Assembly (NCBI RefSeq): GCF_932294415.1
Contig: NC_065541.1
Coordinates: 54,724,290 to 54,788,289 of the forward strand
Reading direction: 5' to 3'
From: Quercus robur
Taxonomy: Eukaryota; Streptophyta; Magnoliopsida; Fagales; Fagaceae
Length of the DNA stretch: 64,000 nucleotides
Below the pieces are notes generated by a model. It worked only from the letters and a program-made list of their open reading frames with translations, was not told the origin of the DNA and did no database searches. Every line of letters starts with the position of its first letter. Within the stretch, counting starts at the first letter, position 1. This document shows, piece after piece, positions 26,173-39,157 of the stretch. A program made the position numbers and the translations under genes.

Positions 26173-26423
26173 TAACTTTTTTTTTTTTTTTTTGCCTCAA
26201 ACCCTGATGAGCTATCAAGTTTACAAATTGAGAGAGAAAGAGAGGTTATATTCTGGGCTTTCTCTATTTACTGCCTTTCTTTCTTTTTTTGGTGTTTTGA
26301 TGAATCAAAGCTACTAACCTTCACCAGAAAAGAATAAAAGGAAAGGCTTTTTGGCATATATACCCACCAAATTTTGCAGCTGAAATAGCTGAACAATTAG
26401 CCATCTTTCTTCTCTTTATAATA
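26173..26423 (-). promoter_or_regulatory. AHL leader and candidate TATA box
   Basis: On the minus strand a TATTATAAAG element lies at 26414-26423, about 240 bases upstream of the ATG. The transcribed leader would contain a purine-rich GAGA tract and an A-run directly before the start codon. Assignment as promoter is inference from position and motif. Confidence 0.4.
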
Positions 26424-29400
26424 CCCCTTGTTTGAGGTTTTGTTTCTCATAGGTGGTTTTCAAAGTCTATCCGATGAATGAAGCTTAAAGATGTTGGTTA
26501 AGGGTTTGGAGAGAGAAAAATGAAGAACTAGTAAAAGGGTAAGAAGAGAGTTATTAGAGTGTTAGTGTGTTTGGGTTTGGAGTGGGGTGGGGTGAGTTTT
26601 TTTTTTTTTTTTTGGTCTTAGCCTTTTGGGTAATAGTGTAGGGGTGTTGGGTTAGGGTTAGGTCTAAGGAATCGGATCGATGATGGGTTTGGTTCTGGTA
26701 AGACAGCGTGCGCATGGGCGGTGGGGTGGGCCCCACGTACCTTCCTTTCTCTCTCCCTCTCTCTATTGGGGGCCCCAACATACCATGTTCTCTCTCTCTC
26801 TCTCTAACATGTACATGCCCATGTCTAGCTAGCATGAAAAGCCTGCAGGTTATAAAGAACATATTGTTATGCTCCATTCATTTGCTTGCTCAAAACCTCA
26901 CTCTTTAGTCTTTAATTTCCTCAGACTTGATCTCATTTTCCTCCCATAAAAATCTCTTGTCTTGAAAATGACTGCTTCTGGTTCCAGAAAGTATTGCATA
27001 TTAAACAAACTTGCTAAAAACTTTCTACTTTAATAACCTCAATAAATTTGTTTGATTTAGAGGAACAAAGACAAGCCCATTAATCTTCTGATCATTGTCT
27101 TAACTCTTAAAAAAAGATTTGTCTTGCTTTTAGTGTTTCATCGTCCAAACCATAATTGTTTCACACATTTGATGACAGTGTAAAAATATGTTTCTGCAAA
27201 TAAAATATTCAGAACTTTTTTGAACTCATTCTGACATTTCTGAATACTATTAATATCGATCTATTTATTTTTAGAAGCTTTTCATGCTTTACATTTAAAA
27301 TTTGTGCAGTTAAGCAGCTCCATAAAATTAGTCAGGCTCCAATTCAAAGCCTCATTTGCTATTTAACTGAAGAAAATCACTGTTTAGTAGTAATATATAT
27401 ATTCTTTCTTAATTAACTTTTGTATATCCACAGAGGGACCAGAATTTTTACCTGATTTTTTATGTCACACAGTTATATGTTGTAAAAACTGAATCACATA
27501 GTCACTGTAGCCAAAGAATATTAAATTTTCCTATTGACGGGTTATAGAAAGCAATGGTAAATATAATGCCAAAACGGTTCAAGTGCTAACACTTCAACAA
27601 ACGATGATAATTTAATCAAGATTCTAGTTATACATCTTATATTACCCATTAGGTGATATCGATAACTATACATTAGAGACCCCTTTTTCATTAAAATAAA
27701 AAAAGGCAATGCTAAATGTAATTCTTACATTTCCAAGACAAGTTTTTTTCCAAAAGAAGAAAAGGAAAAAGAGTGTCAAAAGGCTGTAAAATTAGGTTTT
27801 GTGGAGGACAAAGAAGACAAAGATGAAACTGAGTGTGGAAGAGTTTGACGTGCTTTTGTATTTTTGCTATGAGGAAGTTACTGACTTACAGCATTGCCAG
27901 GTCCGTTACTAGTTACTTTTACTACTGCAATGTTAGCTGCAGAGTCAGAAAAGTGGCAGTTCGTAATTTGTCAGAAAGACTAAGGGCATTCATAAAGAGA
28001 GGCGCATGTGGGTCATGGGAAATTGGAGTTGGCCCACCCAACAAACAAGTCGGGTCAGGAGAGTCAGGGCGTGTCTTAAGGGCGACCCTCGTTTTCAGGA
28101 AACCGATAGCTCTCTCTCACTAGCTCTCTCTGATGTTGATGTTAAGAATGTGGGGTCCACTAATTTGCTGATTTTGAGACGTGTCTCTACCCTGCTTCTT
28201 CTTCCTATGAACCCATCCTCTCTTGTCACTAAATAAGGTGGAAGTATCACGCCTTAATATTCTTTTACCATCTTTTCTTATTAAAGATAAAAAATAAGGA
28301 AAAGGAAAAGTTAATGTTCTTTCACCGTCTATGTGCTATGACTCAGATTTGAGTAGGACGGTAATGGTCAAGTAACCGAGTGGGCGAGTCGAGTATTAAA
28401 AGTTGAGAAAATAGTCGCACGATTTCAAGATAATCATAAAATTTTATGTATTAGCAAAATATGCCAATAGAGTTAGTAGGTCTTTTAATTGTTTTTAATC
28501 AGTATAGTCCTCCCTGTGTCATAATTGATGCTTGTAAGACAAATTGTTCTATTCTCTGGCTTCTTGCTCAATGAAATTTCAACTTATCTAGGAAAAAAAA
28601 GGATAAGTAGGTCGAAGAAATTAGTTAAATGGTTCAATCATAGTATGTCAAGTCCTATTGACACACCTTAAATGGAGAGGCTCAAAACTACAATCATTGG
28701 TCAATTAATGAACACTTTGTGACTCTTTAATTGAAAAGATTGAACCTGACAAAACTACACTATAAAACAATCAAGTCCCCCAATTTAAGCCAATTTACAA
28801 TGGACATGGCCTAAGAAATCCTAAACAAAGACTGGCGGCTGATCTCATTTCTATTCACACCCCACATTAATTATGATTCACTAACCGCAGTTTACATTTA
28901 AAGCAACACAACAAAAATTTTCCCCTTTTTTTTTTGCTGAAACAAAAATTTTCCCCTAGAAGGCTAGAACAATGGGGAAAATGCCCTCAAAAGACATGAG
29001 GGGATGAGTGATGTCTAGTTCCACTCATTCTCTCCTAACTCTGTCATTTTCCTCAAGCATTTATTGTGCTCTTCTTTACTAACTTTTTCGTTAGAGTACT
29101 TTCAGCCAGTCCCACTGATTCGTCTTTGACTTAGTGAGTATGTCACATTCTTCTTGTGGGACTTCTAGACAATAAAATCTTTGGTCTTCCAGTCTACATG
29201 CTCGTTAAAATCCCTTCATGGTTCCATTTTCCATTTCACCCACATACCAAAAGTGTAGAATCATTTAAAAAAAAAAAAAAAATTAAAACAAGCGAGGATT
29301 AGGGATTTGGAAAATTTGGCAATGCCATTGGGCTACAAGATTCTTGACTAGAATCAATTATTTAATTTTATTTCAAACTCATGAGCCAAATTAAATGTTC

Positions 29401-30084
29401 AAGTTTGCTTCATTTTATAATTAAACAAGTTCAAACTTGTTCACGCATTATTTGAGTAACTTATCATTTTTCCCATATATTCTTTCATGACTATTTTTTT
29501 TTACTCCTCCATAAATTTAAACTAATAATAAATAAATAAATAAATTATGATTAAAATTATATTGTTTATGTTAATTAGATAGAAACCTTGTATTCTTAAA
29601 ATTATATATAATTTTTGCTACAAAATGAACTACTTATATTTTTGATATCTTATAAACTTATTCATAATCTTATAAATTCCAACCTTACTTCTATATAAAT
29701 ATATTTTTATACATGTATTCATGAAACCATGCAATAAACATATTTATACACAAAACAAGTCTCCTACTCACTCATGATTGCTAATTCATGAATACATTAT
29801 GTTTGAAAGTGGCTCATTTGATAGTCGAGACTAAACTTAAGCTTGGGTTGGCTCGTTTGCCAAAAAAAGTATTTTTAGCTGAATTAAAAATATTTGTGAA
29901 CAAATTGGTTCATTCACAAGTCTAAACTTGAGTTTCTTTCATTTGATTTATTGCTTTTTATTCAATTATTTACAAACACATTAATATGTATTAATTTGGC
30001 TCATTTATATTTGAGCCTAAACTTGGCTCATTTGATATATAAATGAGTATAATCTTCTTCTTTTTTTAAGTTGAACCCAAGTTA
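26424..30084. other. Intergenic region between AHL and the retrotransposon, no gene seen
   Basis: It contains CT runs at 26745-26805 and about 27 kb of ordinary AT-rich DNA beyond them. The segment 27930-28250 has more balanced composition and overlapping open stretches (27833-28236, +), but no domain I recognise. From about 29340 to 30060 the sequence repeats words such as 'ggctcatttga' and 'aacttg', typical of old repeat DNA; the retrotransposon inserted into this. Confidence 0.5.
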
Positions 30085-30089
30085 CTTAT

Positions 30090-30634
30090 TGAAGAGGGTA
30101 AAATTATGGATGACGGAACCATTTAAGTAAACCTAACTACTCTAGTTTAGTGAGCTGATAGTGGACGGTTCCAAAATGCATGGACACAAGGTGGACGGGA
30201 CTAGAAGCCACGTGGCATCCACCTCATTTAAATGGTTTCCAAGGAGTCCTAAATGGAAACAACTTGCGTCTCACGATTAACCCTAACTCATAGAGTCCCA
30301 ATATGAATAGAATCCTAGCATGAGGAGGATTCCATAATATACGCCCATTAATGATGATCTTTCCTATAAGGAAACGCCTTCCTATGCAAGAAACGGAGGT
30401 CGATTCTACACTACTATAAAAACCCAAAGACCCTTAGAAAATAAGGTACGCATAATTCACCCCAGTTCTGGCACTCTAGAGTTGTGAAAAGTTTTTCTGA
30501 CTTAACCTTCGGAGGGTCTTTGGCCGGTACCACAACGGTACTCTCCTAGAGGGTTTTCTCTGTTGTTGTTTTGCAAGCATTGTTTTGAGCACATGAGGAC
30601 CGTGTGGCTTATTGATGATTTTTTAGCATCATCA
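30090..30634 (+). repeat. 5' LTR
   Basis: Begins TGAAGAGGG and ends ...CATCATCA, i.e. TG...CA ends. It carries a TATA box (TATAAA) at 30415-30420 in 'ctactataaaaaccc', with the presumed transcription start shortly after. Immediately upstream is the CTTAT target duplication. Confidence 0.95.
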
Positions 30635-30635
30635 A

Positions 30636-30655
30636 TTGCCGCCGTCTGTGGGAAC
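30636..30655 (+). other. Primer-binding site of the retrotransposon
   Basis: Directly after the 5' LTR is 'ttgccgccgtctgtgggaac', very close to the primer-binding region seen in many plant Ty3/gypsy elements. I did not assign the priming tRNA. Confidence 0.6.
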
Positions 30656-30717
30656 GCAGGAGATAAGTCATATTCACCGCTTCCCGGATAAAAAGTTGCA
30701 AGGTACTTACTCGTTCG

Positions 30718-32063
30718 ATGGCAACCACCACCAACAATCAGGGCGATGAATTGTGACCCACTGCCCTGGAGAGGCAAGTCCAAACCCTCACAGCAGTAGT
30801 GGAACGTCTCACCAAGCAGAATCATGACCCAGAGGAACAGCTGCACCAGAAGAACGTAACGATGGACACCTAAGAGGAAGACCAAGAAGGCACTAGCACT
30901 GAGAGAAGGAACCAAGAAGGGCCGGAAGGTAGCAACGCCCCGAACAGGCCAGAGCGACAGGACCCGAGTCGCCCATCTGTCACGGATATGATTCCACCTC
31001 ATATAGTCACCGAGATGCAGATGATGAAGGAATGGATGGACTTTATGATGAATGCCCTTAGAGGACGGGTGTCTAGTGATCTCGATGACCTGGTCCATCG
31101 AACTGATTCACCATTCACAGTGTCCGTCACTTCATTCCCCCTTTCACTGAAGTTTCGTATGGCGCAGGTGGAAAATTATGACAGATCCAAGGACCTTTTA
31201 GATTACCTGGAGTCTTTCAAGACCCTGATGCACCTTCAAGTTATGCCATACGAGATCATGTGCAGAGCATTCCCCACCACGCTGAAAGGATCCGCAAGGA
31301 TCTGGTTTAGCAAGCTGACGCCCAACTCCATTGGTACCTTTAAGGAGTTAAGTGCCCAGTTCGCTCATACTTCATCAGGGGGCACATGTATAAGAAGTCC
31401 ACTGCATGCCTGATGAACATTAAGCAGCGGGAGGATGAGACGCTAAGGTCCTACATCACTCGTTTTAACAAAGAGGCTCTCTCGATTGATGAAGTAGACG
31501 ACAAGATACTTGTGGCTGCCTTCACGAACGAACTATGGAAGGGTAAGTTCTTGTTTTCCCTGTACAAGAACGACCCAAAAACTATGTCAAATGTGCTGTA
31601 CAGGGCAACCAAGTACATGAACGTCGAAGATGCGTTGCTGGCCCGAGAAGAGAAGTCGAGGAAGAGGAAAAGACAAGAGGACGTATGATAGGATAGGGGG
31701 TGGAAGATGGCTAGGACTGGAGAACGACAGGAGGACAAGCACTTCAAACCCTCTACGGGGAAATTCATGAGTTTCATCCCGCTGACTGCCCCAATCGACC
31801 AAGTATTGATGCAAATCAAAGACGAAGGGGCTCTGACATTTCCCAGTAAGTTGAAGGGAGATCCCAATAAGAGATCTAGGGACAAGTATTGCCGCTTCCA
31901 TCGTGATCATGGCCATGACACAGCTGATTGTTACGACTTGAAGCAGCAAATTGAAGCCCTTATCAGGCAAAGGAAGCTGCAGAGATTCGTTAGCAGGAGA
32001 GGGCAGATCCATCCCAAGAGCAGACTCCCTGACGGGAAAATGAGTGTCCTAAACTGCCCATAG
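30718..32063 (+). pseudogene. Retrotransposon gag, broken
   Basis: The frame opens with an ATG at 30718. It is interrupted by stops near 30751 and 30868, a frameshift near 31380 (frame changes between the segments ending 31413 and starting 31386) and two adjacent stops at about 31687-31692. Recognisable parts are the capsid-like core (31140-31680, with 'YITRFNKEAL') and a zinc-binding motif of C-x2-H-x4-H-x4-C form (CRFHRDHGHDTADC) near 31890-31935, in place of the usual CCHC. It would have coated the element RNA in cytoplasmic particles. Not functional as it stands. Confidence 0.85.
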
Positions 32064-35000
32064 GAGATATAAGAATGATTGTGGGGGGCACAATAGCTAC
32101 CGAGTCGTCCAAAAAGGCCCGTAAGACTTACCTCAAGATGGTTCACAATGTCCAGTTGATACGTTCCACGCCGAAGATGCTGCAGATTGACAGCTCCGTC
32201 ATCGAATTCTCAGAAGAAGATGCTTGACGTCTTCACCACCCATACGACGATGCACTTGTCATCAACATACGAGTAGGGGACTACAATACGCACCAGGTTC
32301 TAGCTGACAATGGTAGTTCAGCTGACATCCTTTACTACCTAGCGTTTCAACAGATGAGGATTGATAGAGAGCGATTGGTTCCGACAAATGCTCCGCTCAT
32401 TGGTTTTGGAGGAACAAAGGTATTCCCCCTCGAAGCAATCACATTATCCGTGACAGTGGGTGACTACCCCTAGCAGATCACTAAAGACGTAATATTCCTT
32501 GTGGTCGACTGCTCGTCTGCCAAGAATGCTATCTTGGGATGGCCTACCCTCAATCCATGGAAGGCTGTAACTTCAACCTACCACTTAATGAACAAATTCC
32601 CCACCGATTATGGAGTAGGGGAGTTGCTCGGAAATCAGGTAGCCGCACGCGAATGCTACGTAGCTATGATGGGGATGGATGATCACCTCAAGGCCATGAA
32701 CATAGAGGAACACCGGACGGTGATAGAGCCCATTGAAATACTTGAGAGATACTTCTTGACGACTCAAAACCTGATCGAACAACCAGGATTGGTACCCTTG
32801 CCAGCCCGACGGTCCACCAAGCACTAACAACTTTTCTCAAGGATAACCGAGATGTGTTTGCCTGGAGCCATGAAGACATGCCAGGAATAGACCATTTGGT
32901 CATGGTGCACAGACTGAATGTGTCGCCCTCCTTTCCACCCATTCGCCAGAAAAAGTGGGTATTCACCCCAGAATGAGACCAAGCCACAGCGGAAGAGGTT
33001 TACAAGTTACAGGAAGCAAACTTCATTAGGGAGGTTTACTACTTCGACTGGTTGGCGATTGTGGAGGATGTGCGTAGACTTCACCGACCTAAACAAGGCA
33101 TGTCTCAAAGACAGCTACCCCCTCTCGCGGGTCAATGTTCTGGTTGACTCTACAGCTCAACACCAGTTATTAAGCTTCATGGACGCTTTTTCGGGCTACA
33201 ACCAGATCAGAATGGACGAAACAGATCAGGAGAAGACTTCGTTCATTATTAGCCAGGGCCTTTTCTGCTACAAAGTATTGCCATTTGTTCTAAAAAATGC
33301 GAGTGCGACGTATCAGAGGCTCATGAACAAGATGTTTGTATAGTAGATTGGGAGAAATGTCCAGGTCTATGTTGACGACATACTGGTGAAAAGCCGAAGA
33401 GAGGAAGATCACTTGGATGACCTCAGGGAAACATTCGACACCCTTCGTTCCTACAACATGAAGCTCAACCCAGGCAAGTGTGCCTTTGGAGTAATGGTAG
33501 GAAAGTTCCTAAGGTTCATGGTGTCTTAAAGGGGTATCGAAGCCAACCCAGACAACATCCGTGCTATAATAGAGATGGCACCCCTAAGGAACGTGAAAGA
33601 AGTATAAAGCCTCAATGGTAAAGTAGCAGCGCTGAACAAGTTAGTGTCAAGAGCGATGGATAAGTGTTTACCTTTCTTCCACATGCTAAAGAAATCTTTT
33701 GAATGGACGGTCGAGTGTTACCAGGTATTCGAGGATTTGAAGACCTACCTCTTGTCCCCTCCATTGCTAAGTCCTTCCCAGCTTGGGTAAGAATTATTTC
33801 TCTACTTAGCAATATCCTCGGTGGTCATTAGCGCAGCCTTAGTCAGGGAAGAAGATAGGGTACAGAAGCCTGTATACGACATGAGTTGAGCACTCCAAAG
33901 CGTAGAAGAAAGATACCCACCAATGGAAAAGCTCACCTTCGCTTTAGTTACAGCAGCCTGTAAGCTCAAGCCATACTTCCAAGCTCACATGGTGATCGTC
34001 CTGACTGACAAACCCCTACGGCGAGCACTGAGTAATCCCAAAACTGTTGGATGAATGGCATTATGGGGAATAAAGTTGAGTGAGTTTGACATACAGTACC
34101 ACCCGCGCACTGCCATTAAGGGACAGGTGGTCACCGACTTCATTGCAGAATTCACTAATGTAGAAGGCCAGAGGGCAGAAGAGGTCCCACAATGGAGCAT
34201 CCATACAGACGGATCATCCAATAAGCAAGTAGGCGAACCTAGTGTGATACTCCATAGCAGGAGATAAGATCAAATGCATGGTCCGTCTGGATTTCCTTAC
34301 AACCAATAATGAAGCAGAGTACGAAACCTTGATAATAGGGCTGGATCTTGCTAGGGTCGCGGCAGCTGAAAATCTGGTCGTATATTGTGATTCCAAAGTA
34401 GTAATCAGTCAGGTTAACGAAGACTACGAATGCAAGAATGAACAGATGAAGGATCGGGTTAACAACCTCTAAGTAAAATTTGTTCAAATCCCAAGAGATG
34501 AGAATGAGCACGCTGACCAACTTGCTAAGGCTGCTTCAGCAGAACACATGGTCATCCCCGGTTAGGTATTATTCTTCGTTCAAATTTCATCATTAATAAA
34601 CAGTACAAGTGACCAGGAGATAGGCTCCGAAAATAATTGGACGACACTAATAGCATCCTACTTAAAGGACGACGTGCTACTAGGCGACAAGGAGGCTGTA
34701 AGGAAGTTAAAGGTTCAAGTGGCATGCTTCATCCTGATTAAATATGTTCCCTATAAGAGGGGCTTCTCCCGACCATACCTAAGGTGCCTTGTCCCCAAAG
34801 AGGCAGACTATGTCATGAGAGAAGTCCACGAAGGAGTTTGCGGAAACCACTCTGGATCACGGTCGTTGGTACATAAACTGATCTGGACTGGGTATTATTG
34901 GCCAACCATGCAAAGGGATGCCCATACACATGTCAAAGTGTGCAACAAGTGTTAGAGATTCGGCAACCTCATAAGGAAACCAACCAAGGAGCTCACTCCA

Positions 35001-35871
35001 ATGACAGCCCCATGGCCCTTCGCTCAGTAGGGGTTGGATATTATGGGCCCGTTCCCAACGGCGGTCAGGCAGTTGAAGTTCCTAGTAGTCGGTATAGATT
35101 ACTTCACTAAGTGGGTAGAAGCAGAAGCCCTGGCCACAATCATAGAGAAAAATGTGCGAAACTTTGTATGGAAAAACATCATTTGCAGATACGGTATACC
35201 AAAGGTACTGGTCTCAAATAATGGGAAGCAGTTTGACAACGACGCATTCAGAGACTTTTGCTCACAACTTGGGATCAAGAACCACTACTCCTCGCTCGCA
35301 CCCGCATGCCAATGGACAGGTTGAGGTCACGAACCAATCTTTGCTCAAAATCATCAAGACTCGGCTCGAGGGGGCAAAGGGTATATGGTTGGATGAACTA
35401 CCAAGTGTTTTGTGGGCTTATAGGACAATGACAAGGACACCTACTGGAGAAACCCCGTTTCGACTAGCATACAAAAGCGAAGCAGTCATCCCAGCTGAAG
35501 TGAGACTTACAAACTACAGGGTAGATAACCATAATGAAGGCAAGAACGATGAAGCTATGCGCCTAAAACTTGATTTGGTGGATGAAGTAAGAGCAATAGC
35601 AGAACAGAGATTAGCACGGTATCAGAATCTCATGGGTAAGTACTACAACTCCAAGGTTAGACACAAGAACTTCCAAGTTGGAGATCTCATCCTAAGGAAG
35701 GTGATGGGCTCTACAAAAGACACCTCTCAAGAGAAGCTTGGACCTAATTATGAAGGACCATACAGAATTACATCATGGCATAGGAAGGGAACCTACCACC
35801 TAGAGATACTGGATGGGCAAAAGCTACATCACCCATGAAACACGGAGCACCTGAAGAAATACTACCAGTAG
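32064..35871 (+). pseudogene. Retrotransposon pol (protease, RT, RNase H, integrase), broken
   Basis: Domains in order: aspartic protease with DNGSSAD at 32306-32326; reverse transcriptase (about 32930-33560) with FSGYNQI and the catalytic YVDD at 33368-33379; RNase H (about 34190-34480) with TDGSS and NNEAEYE; integrase with its zinc-binding N-terminus (about 34800-34955), core beginning DIMGPFP near 35037, and GPY-like C-terminal part (GPNYEGPYRI). At least three frameshifts (near 32740, 33000 and 35300) and several in-frame stops (for example near 32226, 32472, 33343, 34470 and 35838) interrupt it. The second integrase acidic position reads Asn (35217-35219). No chromodomain is visible, which fits a Tat-like rather than chromovirus element. 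Confidence 0.9.
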
Positions 35872-36099
35872 GCGCAACAACATGAACAATAACACAACAC
35901 TCCTCATTACCAGTTTATCGCTTTTTAGTTAAGATTTTATTCGTAGTTTCCTTTTAGCCCAAAGGCAGGTTTTTCTTTAGAACAATTTTTTACAATTCGC
36001 ATGTTTACCACACAATAAGAGGAGTTATTCAGATATATCGTGTGCAATATTTACATATTTCATTAAATTCCATTCATCTAGGGGATGATAATTATGAGG

Positions 36100-36720
36100 T
36101 CCATAAAATGGACAGGTTCAACAATTCGTTGAGTAAAAAATACGAGTAAAAAATGGATTCATCCAAGGAATGACAATTATAGGGTCCATGAAATAGAATA
36201 GGTTCAATAATCCGTTAAGTCAGAGATACGTCCACCATAGTGGACGGGTTCACCCAAAAAGACGATAACGTCCATAAGTGGATGGGTTTAGCGATAGGCT
36301 GAATTAAAACAATGTCCATAAGCGGACGAATCTAGCGACATATTGGATAAAAAACTATCCGTGAAGTGTACGGATTCAACAAAAAGTTGGATGGAAACTA
36401 TGTCCCTAAGTGGACGGGTTCAACAACATGTTAAGAGGACGGGTTCATCCGGGAGGATGATCATTAAAAGTCCACAAAATGGACGGATTCAACAAAACGT
36501 TGGATAAAAAATAAGTCCTAAGAGGACGGGTTCATCCGGGAGGATGATCATTAAAAGTCCACAAGGTGGATGGATTAAACAAAACGTTGGATAAAAAATA
36601 AGTCCTAAGAGGACAGGTTTATTTGGGAGGATGATCAATAAAAGTCCACAAAGTGGATGGAATCAACAACACGTTGGGTCATAAATAAGTCTATAAAAGG
36701 ATAGGTTCATCTTAAAGACA
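36100..36720 (+). repeat. Degenerate minisatellite in the retrotransposon 3' region
   Basis: Units of about 87-88 bp are clearest from 36468 onward and recur at about 36557 and 36645; each contains 'gtccacaa..tgga.gga', then 'acgttggat', then 'ggatgatca'. Shorter, more degenerate versions with 'gtccataa.tggac' and 'gggttca' extend back to about 36100. No coding capacity is apparent. Confidence 0.8.
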
Positions 36721-36915
36721 GGTTGTATTTATACATAACCATAAACTAAACGGATTCATAAGAAAGGCATAAAAGTAGACGAATAAAACAAAATAAGTAA
36801 TGAAATCCTGCTAAAATCCCATAAAGGGAGTAGTTTAGATACAAAAGGCAACGGTTAGATAAAACATTAGCTGTTCTTCAAAATCTTTACATTAAAAAAA
36901 AAAAAAAAACTATTG

Positions 36916-39157
36916 CTAAACATGGGTGTTTTCTTTCTCCTCCTTTACTTGGAAGACGTCAGAGTGATGGGCACTGTCCACGACAGGTTTAGTTTGACTT
37001 TTAGCAACATTTCCTCCGTCATCATGAGGGTCGTCAACTAGGGCATCATCAGTGAACAACTTGTTCGTACTCTCGGAGTGGACAGGCTGAACTGAGGTTT
37101 GGTCCTGGGTATTAATATTGACATGAGATACGTCCAGGTTAGGATAAGAAGTCTTGACTTGACGGAGGGCGTTGTCAAAGCCTTCAGCAAAGGAGCCTTC
37201 GAGCGTTGCTAGAAGGGCGTTGAAGTCACGATACTCACGTATCGCTTCCTCTTTCACCTGACGGAGCTGGTTCTTGGTGTCATTGGTTTCCTTTTCCTTG
37301 TCCTCCAAGACCTGCTTTAGCAGCTCTGTCTGCTTCTCCAACCCACCCTTGGCTTCCTCGGATAGAGCAAGTTTCATCTCCTAGACCGTCTTCCAAGCCC
37401 TCAACTCGTTCAGTTTGTCCTCCGTCGACCTTGCCTTCGCCCGTATACGGTCCAACGCCATCTCATGGTTTAGGTAGCGCCCCATCAACCCCTTCATCGT
37501 TAGCATTGCCTGAAAAGGTAGAAGGGTTAGTAACAAGGCAAGTGGAAGGGAAGAAAAAAGAAAAAAGAGGACGGACGAAGTTACCTGAGCAATACAAAAA
37601 AGCCCTGTCTCCCCCATGGTCTCAGTTGCGTGGTTGCTAAAGTCCTCATAATCATCAGCTGTGATAATGGATGAGAGCTGCTCCAACGCATACTTAGAGT
37701 TCTCACGGAGGAGGATAGGTGGTTTTTCAGCGACAGGGACAGAACCCATTGTGAGTCCTTTGCCCTTTCCCGGGCTAGGCAGAGTGACCGTCTTCTTGGC
37801 CTCGGCTTGTAAACCCACGATGGGTTCAGGGACGGTTTTAGGTTTCTTTGGAGATGGCCAGTCTTCTCTGGCTGTTTCCTCTTAGAAGACGGGTTGGCCG
37901 AACCCGTCCCCTTAGGGATCTGACCCTCCTGTTGCTTCTTTAAAGTAGCTTGCTACTTGATATAAGCCCTTCTCCTGGCAGCGTCCATTTCTGTGCAAAG
38001 GGAATGGATGTCAGGTGTTTGATAATATTTAAAAAATAAAAGATAATAAATATTGGGTGAAAGACTTACATTGGTGTACTTGAGTGTCGTACTGACGGGT
38101 GGTTGGAGAGGGCTTTGGACTGTCACAGTACCATAAGAGAGTGTCTAAGGTGACCAACTTGGCCCACGTCCTCTCCTCTAGCTTGGTCTTGTTAAAATTT
38201 TTTTCCAAAAAACTCCACTGCTCAAGTGAGACTTGTGGATGGTCCCGAGCTGCAAAAGAAGACGGTTAGAACAAGTTTAAAACCAAAATAACTAAAGCCT
38301 AATCATAGACGGGTGTACAATAGACAAAGTGCCTACTAAGACGGGTGCATACCAGACGGAGGCATTATGCCCCATGTTGTGTCGACGGGCATATACTCAT
38401 TGTCACCAGGACGGCACATCCACTCGTCCCCTTCTATGAAAAAATACTGACTCTTCCAGTTCTTATTGGAGTCGGGGGTATCACACACTAGCCTCAATAA
38501 CGGGCTCGTGGGCATGAAGCCGTACATGCCCTTTGATTGAGTGATCTCGGTTGGACAGTAGTAGTGAAAGAATTCTTCCACCGTCAACCTACGAGCACCA
38601 TCGGACATAGCCCTATACAGGACCTCCACACCAAGGAAGACCCTCTAGGCATTTGAGGATATCTGGGTGACGGCCAAACCTAGGTATTGAAGAAAGTGAT
38701 AGTGTAGAGAACTTAGAGGGAATCTAAGCCTTGCCTTCAGCATCTGCTCATAGACCCCAACACCATCCATACCTTCATAGTAGAATTTCTCTGACTTGTA
38801 TGGTAGATGGAGAGGTATGTTATTGGGTATCTAGAACTTAGCCCTAAGTGATTTGAAGTGCAATTCTTTGATTGTGGACCTAAAATCGTTAACCGTACAC
38901 AAGGGTAGCATGATGAACTCCTTAAGTCCACCAGGACCTATGACGGATTGGATTGGGGGCTCAGCACCGTCTGGGTCGTCACTAGATTCACCCTCTGGCC
39001 TATCCATCTCCAAACCCTCATCTCTTGAGGAAGGAGAGGTGGCAGACGGATTCCTCTCTTCACTTGAGGTGTTAGGGTCTTTTTGACTTGACGGGTACAC
39101 TTCATTGTAGCCTGCCCCTTCGCAGACAAATGATTAGTTACTCGATGCACTAGACAT
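36916..39157 (-). pseudogene. Antisense multi-exon gene inside the retrotransposon (plant gypsy-type aORF)
   Basis: Runs opposite to gag-pol between integrase and the 3' LTR. Reading from an ATG at 39157: exon 1 spans about 39157-38356, with a stop after seven codons and another near 38650. It contains 'SQYFFIEGDEWMCRPGD' and 'TPDSNKNW', matching proteins labelled putative gypsy-type transposon (Transposase_28-like). A donor GTATGC and an acceptor TTTTGCAG lead to exon 2 at about 38251-38076. Donor GTAAGT and acceptor TTTGCACAG lead to exon 3 from about 37990; a further GT-AG intron at about 37513-37584 precedes a long coiled-coil-like, K/E-rich tail ending at 36916. A TAG at 37378-37380 and a frameshift near 37860 break the tail. 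Function is unknown. The intron limits are read from splice consensus only. Confidence 0.7.

Noticed and set aside
27833..28236. Overlapping plus-strand frames near 28 kb
   Set aside because: Composition is balanced but the peptides are unrecognisable and the frames overlap in two phases.
30502..31098. 198-residue minus-strand open frame at the retrotransposon 5' end
   Set aside because: It is the shadow of gag and the LTR on the other strand and spans the LTR border; no family resemblance.
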